NCBI GenBank assembly: GCA_011037195.1
Contig: JAAEAF010000096.1
Coordinates: 186,001-250,000, forward strand
Source: Triatoma infestans
Taxonomy: Eukaryota > Arthropoda > Insecta > Hemiptera > Reduviidae
DNA: 64,000 bases
Direction of reading: 5' to 3'
Positions 1 through 10,142 of the stretch are shown piece by piece. Within the stretch, counting starts at the first letter, position 1, and each line of letters starts with the position of its first letter. The translations under genes and the position numbers were made by a program. A model generated the notes under the pieces. That model was given only the letters and a program-made list of their open reading frames with translations, had not been told where the DNA came from and did no database searches.

Positions 1-100
1 ATAATTGCACTTTTTTTTTCTTTTTTTTTTAAGAAAAACCCGGTGATACTGACATCCTTATACATTACATTCTGTACTAATTTAATTGTAGGTTTGTTAC

Positions 101-3100
101 CCTTGTTTTACCCATTCCGGATATAAAAGTTTTAAATGTAAGCAGGAACACTGTATCATCCATAATATCCAAACTCCATTCACTCTTCTTGCATGAAAAC
201 AGTACTTTGTTCTGTGAACAGAAATCCATAATTTAATTTAAAAAAAGAATTCAATACCTGGCCATTATGAAATAGTAATTTAATTAACAACTGGCATCAC
301 CAAATGTCCATGTGTTATCTATTTGAAACTCAGAAGAATAAACTTACTCGAAACATATTGGTTAACATAGTAGTGATTGTGGCCAAATATACCATTGATT
401 CACAATGATTTGTTGTAATTTTTATTGTAAATTCATCTGAGACCTGAAATTTAGGAAAACAATTTTGCTGGAATAATAATTCAACAATAAAAAGAAGTTG
501 TAGAGTTATAATGAAAAACTAATAAGTGAAAACTGACCATAGTATTTACAATTGCTTGATGAAGTGAAGAAATAGGTATTCCAAGTTTCTGACCGCCAGT
601 ATCTTCTATTAAATAGATTACATTATAAACTCCACATTTCTTCAGCCTGAACTAAACAATCAAAAATTTATATTTACATATAGAACTGTTAAGCAACGTA
701 AATTGAATGTCAGAAGAAGAAATAAGGAAATTCCGATTCAAGGGTGGTCCGATGCAAGTAGGAAAAAAGAACTGAAACGACTGAAAAAAGAAATACAACT
801 ACTTTGTAGAATTGCTGGGCCCATCAGCGAAGTGCCGGGTTGCAAATTTTAAACGAAACACGCACTAATAAAAAAGTGCAAAATATGTCTTAATATTAAA
901 AGTAAGAAACTCAAAATAGAAAACAGTGAAAATTATTACAATTCTTGTTTGTCTATTTATTTCATTATTATTACTAATAAATACCGGAGTTTTCGACAAA
1001 AGCGCGAAAAAGTAGTCGCACAATAGGTTGAAGAATTTTAAACTAAAACATCGCGTTTGTGGTAGTGGTACCTTTACAGAATATACCTCACTGGAATTAA
1101 CTTCCTACGATCTTTTTTGACATATTTTATCACACATACACACCATTCGAAAATTTGACATGATGTATATTATCTAACAAGCTAAAAATATTATCTATTA
1201 GCATTATTTGCTGTTAATCTGATAGGTGAGGAAATTCTGTGATAGTCCATCTGCACTAAAAGTTTTGTATAAACCATGTTGGAGCTCTAAATTAGTGGGT
1301 AAATATGGGAGAAGACTTTATGGCCTCGCTCAGTAGAGAAGGATAGAACACTTCTGGGCACCCGGACTTGCGGGTATAGAGAGCGGACGAGTTGGCTAAG
1401 GCGGGGATGTACATCATCGTTTTGTGTCCCTGAGCCAACAGCAGCCATCACTAAATATTTTGCGGCAAGTTAAACAATGGAGGAACAGAGAATTGGAAAA
1501 GCACTGGTAGGATATGGAGGTGTTCTCCAAACTAAAAGATTTATAAAAAGCATAAAACAGGCGGACTTGAGTATTTTCTCTCGTAGAATAGGATATAATT
1601 AGAGTCCATGTAGGTGTATTGATTGATTGAACACGCTTGGGTAATCAATCATTTACATAAAATAGTCAGAACATCTACTCCTTTGTCAGATCTGTGATGC
1701 AGGTGTCAAGGAAATGACGTATCACTACCTAGGCCAGGTCCCCGTATCGCCAGTTCTAGGTTCCATATATTTAAGAGGATAGAACTCTCAAAGGAATACT
1801 TGGGGGAGTAGGAGATCAAGGAATCTAAAGATATTGCAGTCAGACTGGTAGAATGCGGGGGAAGGCCCCTTTGGATATTTGTGGGAGGAGGGATAAGAGC
1901 CCCATTTTGGCTTAACTCCCGCGCCTTTGGGCATCCCAAGTAATAATAATAAAAATCGTCAATAAGTGGTATGGAGAGGAAAGACTGGTGGCACTTAAGA
2001 CGGCAAAACATTCCACATTCGATTAATATTACATTACATAAATGTTAACAACACTTGAAGATGATGTTACTGCTAGCTGAACAGAAGAATCGTCTTGCAT
2101 CGAATATAATCAGTATTGATAAAAAAAAAAACCTTTTGTTCATGGAATCGCCCATCCATGATACTCTTAGATAAATCATCCAATCTTTTTCTCTCAACAA
2201 TGAAAGGAAGTACAAGTTCAATTGGTGAAAATTGACTTCTGCATATCCACATGAAATCCCCAACTTTTAGATGGCGAACCTCAAACTTAACTCCAGTTGC
2301 AGTTAGTTCAGAAATTGTTTCATCTTCTGGGCTGCCGGTACTAAAAAAGAAAGAAAATTAAAAATGAAATATTTTCAAGAAATCGTTTTAAAAATTTTTC
2401 ACTTGTAAGTAACTAACCCTGAAGTCTCAGCGGTATCAACAAGTAAAATTGTATCAAATGTACCAGGAGAAAGAACAGCATCTTCATCTTCTTCTAACGG
2501 TTGACTTTCTTCACTTTCTTCTTCCTAATCAAACAATAACGGAAAGAACCATTTACTTTCTTTCACTGTTTTAGCAGGAATTATTCCAATTACACAAAAT
2601 TTTCAAAATAGAATTTCACCGGAAATATATGTTTTGTGATCCTCTAAGTACGAAAGAAAAATTTCTTTGGCATATAGTATAAATGAACAAAATATTTCAA
2701 AAACGAAAAATTGCAAGAAGCCTTGACATTGAAACTCCGTCCAGAGTACAGGGTTCTTTCAGAGTTCCCCTATGTCATGGCGCGATTGGTTACTGGACAT
2801 GGCCAGTTAATATGGAAACGGTATGACATAGACTTTTGAATAACTACTGAGAAAATCAATATTGTATATGAAGTCTTCAGCATCTTCGCAAATCCGATCT
2901 AATGAAGAAAATGGGTAACAGATGGTTTATTTAGGCGGTTTGAGTTGTAGTGGTTGAGAGTTTGCATGTTGTGTGTATGTCGAATAGATGATTTAGGAAT
3001 ATAATTTTGGTTTTAGGTAATTCATAAAGGTTCCTTGAAATATTGAGTACGGAGTGGTTTTACTGTTATATACATTTGTCGTGTATATATTGCATCTAGT

Positions 3101-6100
3101 TTTGTACAGTCATATTTTTAGTTTTATTACTTCTTCCAGAGGCTTTGTTACGCTAATAAAAGAGAAAAATTATTCCATTTCAGTGGCATAATTTACGGGC
3201 ACTTATGAAAGCAAGCTCTGGAACTGCACTAGATGAGTTTAAAAAAAAAATTCAACCGAAGGAGTCGGTCAAATTGAAGCCTTTCAACTGAATTGAAGCA
3301 AACCAACTGAAGCCTTTACATTTTTTTTTTTAAATTGGTTTATATTTTTCGCGATTATCTCGAAAATGGATCTAATGTATTTTTTTTGTTCGGTACCTTG
3401 GCAAAAACTGTAATTCACTCCATGTAAAGAAAATAACATTTCTCTTAATACAAACGCAAACACAGTCTTCCACACATCCAATAATCATGTAAGCATACAT
3501 TTACTGATTTTAAATCAATTACACTACACTCTCCTTTTAAATATAAACTGACTTTGTTTAAAGAAATCTACAGAATTTCACTCTACAGTTTTCTCCAAGA
3601 TAACTCGGTAATGCTGTTTTTAGTTTCGGTTGATTGAGCTTTAATGAAGTGCACTTTGCACTTTGATCAATATTTCTTGAATACCGTAATGATACTCTCA
3701 AATTGGGCTCTTTTCCATATACTAACTATCAGTTTGGGAAATTTTCTATTCTTAGTTTAATAAATATTTTTTGCATATATGTGTTCTACTAAGTCTAAAA
3801 CTTATAGAAGTTCTTTTTTTCTCTGTGGGCTCATCTAAAAATCACAGAGATTTTTTAAAATCTACATTTTACAAAATCTTCCTTTCTCTCATGCAGATTA
3901 CTCTCTCTGCCACGACATTATGAGTCCCTTCTACCTTGGTACTAAATCATTGCAAGCTAAAGCCAGGTCATTTACCACATGAATTAAAGAAGGTTCTACT
4001 TACTTTTAATTCGTATATAAACACATAATTTATAATACAATAAAGTTGGAAGCATTCCTAAAATTGCTTAATTTATTAGCGTGCTCAAACTGTAAATATC
4101 AGCAAAATATCACCGAATGTAATGATCGCTCTAAAAATCATTAGACTTTTCTTTTCTTTAAACATCGTATACTAATTAAACATAAGAACGGTTTCTTTTG
4201 TTTAAAACACTTTCCAGGAAAGTTTATTTTTGGCGAGTTGTACGTTTGTGCTGTAATTTTAAAATCCCTCAACAATGAAGGAAAGGATTTTGAGTTTCGG
4301 TCTTTTTTTAACCAAAAATAAAAAAAAAACTTAAATTTTTGCCAACGTTTCGACAAATATATTGTCTTTTTCAAGGCATAAAAAATAAAAAATATAAAAA
4401 CTAATAAAAAATCTTTAAAACATATCCAACTTGAAAACTTATGTAAAATTTAGAACTAAAAAGTTGAGAACACCTCAACAACACAGAGAAAAGTGAAAAA
4501 ATAAACTAATGAAAAAATAAAATGAAAAAATAAAAAATGGGTTTAAAATAAAAAAGGGGTTTATTTTTTCACTTTTCTCTGTGTTGAGGTGTTCTCAACT
4601 TTTTAGTTCTAAATTTTACATAAGTTTTCAAGTTGGATATGTTTTAAAGATTTTTTATTAGTTTTTATATTTTTTATTTTTTATGCCTTGAAAAAGACAA
4701 TATATTTGTCGAAACGTTGGCAAAAATTTAAGTTTTTTTTTATTTTTGGTTAAAAAAAGACCGAAACTCAAAATCCTTTCCTTCATACAAGTAACGGTCG
4801 AGAAGAATCTTCCCTCAACAATATGATTTCAGTACAATTTACAGTTACCACCTTTATAAGATAAAGTTCCATCAAAATGTACTAGTAGAATTCTTTTCTA
4901 TTGAAAGAAAATCGGTTAACCAGAAGGGAGACCTTACAAATATATTTTTTAGAATTTTTCTCAAATTGCTCCAACAATTTTCTTTAAACTTAGAATGTTA
5001 ACTATACATAATTAACCTAACATTTGTATTCTAAATACTTTTTGAAAAAAAAAATAGATTTTTGAAAGTTCTAGGGATGCTTGATGTTAGGCTTAATCCG
5101 AAACTGTCGTTTATTGGGACTAACCGAAAGGCCGTCTGGTGGTCGACAACGAAAACTCTTATTCGGGTAGATTCGACTATTAAAAGAATTAATTAGTTAT
5201 AGAAAATTTGCCGTTATTATTATAGTAAGAGAAAGTCATGAGATTTTATCAGACCAATTTCCACTTCTTTTACTTCATTTCTTTATATCGCCAAAGAACA
5301 GTTGACTTAAAAAAAAGTAGAAGAGAATGACTTTTTCTTTGAAACTCGCTCTATATTTGCTCCTACAGCTACGATTTTATATATTTATATAAAAGTAAAA
5401 AAATGTATGAAAATATTACCACTGGCCCTGTAGTAGGTTGTTTCTTCGATCGTAGACTCACGGGGGCTATGATATCTGTTAATTCGGGAATGTTAATTGT
5501 GGAAAAGTGATTCGCTTCATTCTCAGAAGCTTGGGACTCATGAAGAACAGGTTCCATTGTCGACAGACGGGATGCGACTTGTCTTCCTTCTTCTGTTAAA
5601 CTGAATCTATATTAAATTTGATCATAATTTTAATTTAAAAAGTAAATATTCGTATTACTCTAATTTTGAAGTATAAATCATTTATCTTTAAAAATATGAC
5701 TTTTGTGGCAATTAAGATTGAAAATAAGATTCAATTAAGTGCATTACTTTTGGGAAATTTCCAAGTAATCTTAGAAGGAACTATAGTAATTGATACTGAT
5801 TGCATAGGTTGACTTAACTCAAAGTAGATGAGGAAGTCGTCACAAAAAAAATGAAATACTATCTAGTGTCTTTCGCAAGTCTAGCGAAATAGGGTGAAAT
5901 TATTAATTACTAAGTACAATAAAGATGCAGGGGGAAGTGAAGCACTATTTTCTTGGGTGAATCCCGACGAGACAATTCAAAAGCATTACCACATACTCAG
6001 CAGCGTACAAGTATCTGAAAAGATAGCTGATATGTATTATTAGGGTATAACGAAACCACAAACTTCAAAGGTGGCATAAGAACTTCTGAAGCGCAGTGAA

Positions 6101-7344
6101 TTTGGGCTTTATACCACTGTTCTCACAAATCTTATAGATTAAATCTATTTTTTTTTTTTTTTAAGAAATAAAACCACATGAAATGTGAACACAAGAGTAT
6201 TGTGTTCAGATTTATCTATCATGATGTTAACTAGACAGGCTATACTACACCTAGCAGGATTACTGGTTTTAATTACTAGGCCTTTGGTTATAAGCTGAGT
6301 CATAGTTGTCCACCCAGTATAAAGGGATCCTGCCTGGGCTTTCTTCAAAGAAGTATTACACAAAGGTTGCGCTTCTTTCTGCAGTTCAATTTTAGTCATA
6401 TAACCTATAAAAAAAAAAGGGGAACTCAGATATTTTTTTAATTATACTGGCATATCAAATAGAGAACTAATGGCTTTTAATACCTTTATAATCGGTGGTA
6501 AATTCATTTTTGAACAGGGTCAAAAGCAAAGCATAGGCAGCTGATCTGTAAGTGGGTTGATATTCATTCGATTTTGTTTTTTTTTTCTGCAAAACCAAAT
6601 TAAGTACTACTTTCTTGAATTTTTTTATAATCTCAATCCAGACAAACGCTTGAAAAAGTTGTGAGAAATAACTGATTTATAATAAAGAAATAATTATTTT
6701 TGCTTTAAGCTCTGATATACTCTAATTTCTAGAAATGTCTAAGGTAACCAGGGTAGAGATAAGCATGTTTAAGATGAAAATCCATTATAATACAGTAAAG
6801 TGGATATACAAATGGAATTCTTACCTGTAATTTTGCTTCTGGCTCTTGATTAGCAGGCGCATCTTCTTTTACACTTGATGCAGCCCTGTGTTCTTGTAAA
6901 TAAATAAACATTTTGCAATAAACTTAAAATATCAATAATAATAAAAATGATAATTATCAAGAAATGATAATCGATGGTTAATAAGTAAACATGTAATCCA
7001 ATTGCATTACCTGTCGTATTTTTTTTATGGCAAACCAGTTTTCTATCCAGCTGAACACATAAATTGGTATCAAAGTGCTCCAAGATCATACACTCCTTAC
7101 CGCTTGTTAACACAAGTGGAAATTTTTTCAGAGAATCTAAAGCCTACAACATATTTTAACTCACAACCGTAATTTATTTTAAAATAAAAAAAAAAGGCTC
7201 TAAGAAACGTCACAAATTACCTACATTTTTAAATAAGTTTGATTTCGCCAAGTTTCCTGAATTTGTTGCTTCTTCTATCCATTCCGTTATCCATTTTTCA
7301 AAAAGAGGGTTTGGTGTTTTAAGCTTGATTGTTGCTCTTTTCAT
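101..7344 (-). CDS. mus81: MUS81 structure-selective DNA endonuclease, 3' end outside window
   Basis: MUS81 with its EME partner cuts branched DNA (3' flaps, replication forks, nicked Holliday junctions) in the nucleus. Coding exons on the minus strand, 5' to 3': 7225-7344, 7011-7143, 6825-6892, 6484-6586, 6251-6404, 5420-5606, 2418-2524, 2133-2340, 538-651, 348-443, 101-211. Splice sites are GT-AG and phases agree, giving 467 residues so far. The start [18 protein letters not shown] is typical of MUS81; an N-terminal helix-hairpin-helix follows (residues about 10-85), then a winged-helix-like region (about 115-215) and an acidic linker (256-270). The nuclease domain has LLVD (D285), VGDFMW and the ERKRLDD metal-binding motif at 340-346, then FRLKKCG. 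The final tandem helix-hairpin-helix, about 85-90 residues in relatives, lies beyond the left edge. The donor after exon 2133-2340 is GT followed by a long T run. Recognition comes from the ordered motifs. Confidence 0.93.
652..2132. other. MUS81 intron, with a possible LINE 3' tail
   Basis: This 1.5 kb lies between the ERKR exon and the FRLKKCG exon. Most of it is plain AT-rich DNA. The part at 1300-1460 is GC-richer without a recognisable feature. At 1700-1955 a GC-richer stretch ends in a short AATAATAAT run, as 3' tails of some non-LTR elements do; a similar AAT-ended tail is at 29820-30110. I see no coding potential that fits a gene. Confidence 0.4.
2525..5419. other. MUS81 large intron with repeat fragments
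   Basis: This 2.9 kb intron separates the linker exon from the nuclease-domain exons. At 2640-2760 and 3330-3660 are decayed pieces of the unclassified family that dominates the right half of the window (runs such as ATTTCAAAAACGAAAAATTG and TCTCGAAAATGG). A large palindrome at 4275-4786 is listed separately. The remainder holds nothing I recognise. Confidence 0.55.
4275..4786. repeat. large palindrome, Penelope-end-like arms
   Basis: The left arm (4275-4506) is matched almost base for base by the reverse complement of the right arm (4559-4786), with a spacer of about 52 bp made of AATAAAATG-like runs. Each arm contains a short stem-loop with GACAATATATTTGTC followed by GAAACGTTGG. That resembles the stem-loop ends of Penelope-like elements seen again near 41820. 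The arms are so alike that the structure is either recent or kept alike by exchange between arms. It lies inside an intron of MUS81, so the transcript could fold into a hairpin of about 230 bp. Confidence 0.85.
5607..6250. other. MUS81 intron, nothing recognised
   Basis: The sequence between exons 5420-5606 and 6251-6404 is AT-rich intron. I see no repeat, RNA gene or coding motif in it. Confidence 0.5.
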
Positions 7345-8060
7345 TGTATTTGCAGATATATTATTTTGTTTTCCGACAAACAATGCACAGCCCTCTCTGT
7401 TAACTGGCGTAACTAAATTTCTTTACTTTTATTAAAAAACTTTTCTACTTCTAGAAACCTGCTCATTATTAAAAAAAAAGTAGTAATCCTAAGCTTTAAC
7501 ATTTGTGTTAAAATTTAAATATCGACACTCTGTTATCTTCTAACCTTCCAATTCATGCTTTCAGTCCCTATTTCATAAGTTTTCTTATATCGATAAACTA
7601 ATCTCAATTTATTTTGAATACTAGACCTTTATTAAGCTTTTCTTATTTAGGAGCTTCTTCCTATAATAAAATTAAGATTGAGTGAAATATAAGAAGCTCA
7701 AGTACAAATTTATACGAATGTATTCTATGATTTCTTCATATGTAGTTCATATTATATCGATTATTCAGTTTTAAACGGAATCAATCCTTGCGGATGACAC
7801 CCCTTCATAACCCTACTCTTTCCTATCAGCTAAATGGCACTTCGAACGTAATAATTGAATATATCCTAAATAACTCTTAAAAAACAAATACAAAATAGAT
7901 GAATCAACTAGCAATAATATAACATTTGGCCTCCCTGATGAATTTTCAATTTGCAATAACATAACACTAGCCCTTCAAATCAATCTCCATCCTAGGGCAC
8001 CAGCAAGTCAGCCTAGTCAGTAATAGCGCTTAATTTATTACAGATACAATTTTATTTTAG

Positions 8061-8298
8061 GGAAGGGATTAGCTCAATGGTAGCGCGCTGGACTAGCAAC
8101 GCGGAGATCTCGGGTTCGAATCCAGCCGTGCTATCCTTAGATTTTCTCTTCCTAGGAGCCTTACAGCTCACTGCCCGGTGATAGGAAGTGTAGTCTGTAA
8201 CAAGTGAACACTATCCGGAGACCGGCAGTGCACTGAGAAGGCTCCCGGTGCAAATGACCATACAGCTGTGACGTGCCTTAATTTAAAAAAAAAAAAAA
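8061..8298 (+). mobile_element. tRNA-derived SINE, copy 1
   Basis: The head reads like a tRNA: GGGATTAGCTCAATGGTAG gives a D-arm with an internal box A, and GGTTCGAATCC gives the T-arm with box B. Next come CTTAGATTTTCTCTTCCTAGG, a body with CTCACTGCCCGGTGATAGG and GGAGACCGGCAGTGCACTGAG, and an A-rich 3' tail. Four other copies share this layout (29532-29750, 37738-37954, 44482-44711 and 52311-52458). The head is therefore part of a mobile element transcribed by RNA polymerase III, not a functional tRNA gene. Confidence 0.88.
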
Positions 8299-8635
8299 GA
8301 AGTATTTTCTTTCTTACTGTAGATATTGTACATACCCAGCCTCGTAACGCATCCGTAAACCGTATCAACACTGACGTACCCAATGTCCCTACCCGTACCA
8401 CATTGTCGTGGCTAATGAATGCTACTAAGTTTTATTTGTCGTCAGTCCCCATCTTTGAGACCACTCTGTACATATTATGTTTCTTAATAACTAATATACT
8501 TGCAGTGCTGAGTGCAGAAAACCTATTTTATTAGTATTTGAATATTATTCTATGGCCGCAATCTCGCTCCGCCTTTATTATTCTTATATCAGAAGAAGAA
8601 ATGCGTTTTTTTATTTATTATGAAATGAAAATAGT

Positions 8636-8900
8636 GGTGAATAAAATATTTCAAAAATAAAAAAACTGCAGTTATAGTGTAGTTATAACATCATGTGATT
8701 CGATAAAAGGTCAAAATCCATCAACCGGAAGTGCGACATTATGCGGTTAAAATCGGGAATAGCTAGTGTAATCAACATTTTTTTCTTGTACCCTTGTATA
8801 TCTATTGCCAAAACCTCATCTTCTTTAAAAAAAATCTGAAAGGAACACTGATGCTTTTTATGTTATTTCAGTTTTTAAGCATTATTCTGTATTTCATGTC
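8636..8900 (+). repeat. fragment of the unclassified right-half repeat family
   Basis: This spacer fragment contains ATATTTCAAAAATAAAAAAAC and AAATCCATCAACCGGAAGTG, the same order as in the many copies between 30.6 and 58.3 kb. It is degraded and has no intact ends. Confidence 0.6.
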
Positions 8901-9975
8901 TAATTTTCCTAATTCCAATTTAGTATGAAATGCGAAATAATATTTAAAATGGAAATAACATATTATGCATTTTTTTTTTTTTACGAGGGATATAGGCCTA
9001 GCATTCTAGGTTGATCAAGCAATTAATATTGCCTACAAAATATACCTGCAGAATGCGCAAGTGGCAAGTACTACTAACTGTTAATTCCAGAGCTATCTTC
9101 ACCCCCTCACCCATGAATGGATAGGAAAAGAAAATAAGGTGAGGAATTTTGTTTAACACCTTCAAACCACAGTATCGAATATCAAAAGATATCGTACCTG
9201 TACTATGACGAGGTATTCTTTTGATTAGAAGGTTGTGATGTTTCCATAGTCCAGGGAATCGAATAGATAACTCCTACACTGCTAAATTTGTGGATTCATG
9301 TAAGGAAAGAGCATTGAAGTAGGAAAGAATAGGGGAGATTCCACGGAGAGTGTGGTCGTATCAAGAGTGTTCGTTGCCTCTTAGTACATCCTGGACGGGA
9401 GTAGACATATTATAAACCCGGACCTACGCCTGAAGCTAACAATATACCAATTCAGGAAGCTCAAAGCTCCTCTTCAGATTTCATAATATATGGATTATCT
9501 AAATCGGAAGGAAAACACATTGCTAGTAACTGCTAATAACAATAAATTTTATTAATATAATTAACTCATATTTTATCATATAATAATAATAATAATAAAT
9601 AAATAAATATTATTATTATTTATTAAATGTTCCGTAGTAAACGTAAAATAATCACAGAGTCCATTATTTTGAGAGTTTTTTTTTTTTGCAAAGCAATACA
9701 AGAGAGGCTATCAATGATTCATGTCAGTATATAACATTAAGAACCAAATTATATCATCAACACAATCAACATAAGCAGTACAAATAGAATGACAAAATTC
9801 AATTATTTAAAAGTAATAATAAACTAAAGAGCAACATCTGGCATTACTATAAAATTATTTTTAATGATTCCGATCACTGATACACAAACATGTATACAAA
9901 CATTCGAAGTCGCATTTTTAGTATAATAAAGTCATTATTATTATTTAATTATCATTATTATTATTGTTGGTTTTT

Positions 9976-9998
9976 TATATATATATATATATATATAT
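9976..9998. repeat. TA dinucleotide run
   Basis: A simple TA repeat of about 23 bp lies beyond the kinase 3' end, next to an AAT-rich patch at 9540-9620. Confidence 0.9.
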
Positions 9999-10098
9999 CC
10001 ATAAATTTTGTTACATATCAACCACTATTTTGTCATATATATATTTTTTTCACTTTTTTTTGTAGTCAGGAGACAAAATTTAGTTGTTCACTGCTATA

Positions 10099-10108
10099 TT
10101 TATTTATT
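10099..10108 (-). terminator. poly(A) signal of the MOK-type kinase gene
   Basis: On the minus strand two overlapping AATAAA hexamers occur about 35-45 bases after the kinase stop codon (10143-10145). This spacing fits a short 3' UTR. Confidence 0.6.
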
Positions 10109-10142
10109 CGTCATCCGGATGTGTCCTTTAAAGTGCAGCGGG

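Larger units (their letters stand above)
7345..10098. other. spacer between MUS81 start and kinase 3' end
   Basis: This is the upstream region of MUS81 and the downstream region of the kinase gene; both are on the minus strand. It holds a SINE (8061-8298) and a decayed piece of the right-half repeat family at about 8636-8900, including CATCAACCGGAAGTGCGAC. It also holds an AAT-rich low-complexity patch at 9540-9620 and a TA run at 9976-9998. I see no promoter that I could place with confidence for MUS81. Confidence 0.5.

Noticed and set aside
638..650. Acceptor at 647-648 for the MUS81 exon starting with LKKCG
   Set aside because: It breaks phase with the preceding exon. The acceptor four bases upstream keeps phase and gives FRLKKCG, as in other MUS81 proteins.
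1706..2011. A 101-residue open frame on the minus strand in a MUS81 intron
   Set aside because: It has no recognisable domain, is compositionally like repeat debris, and lies in an intron whose flanking exons join in phase.
8061..8135. A tRNA gene on the plus strand
   Set aside because: The tRNA-like head has boxes A and B, but it continues into a shared non-tRNA body with an A-tail and recurs five times. It is a SINE head.
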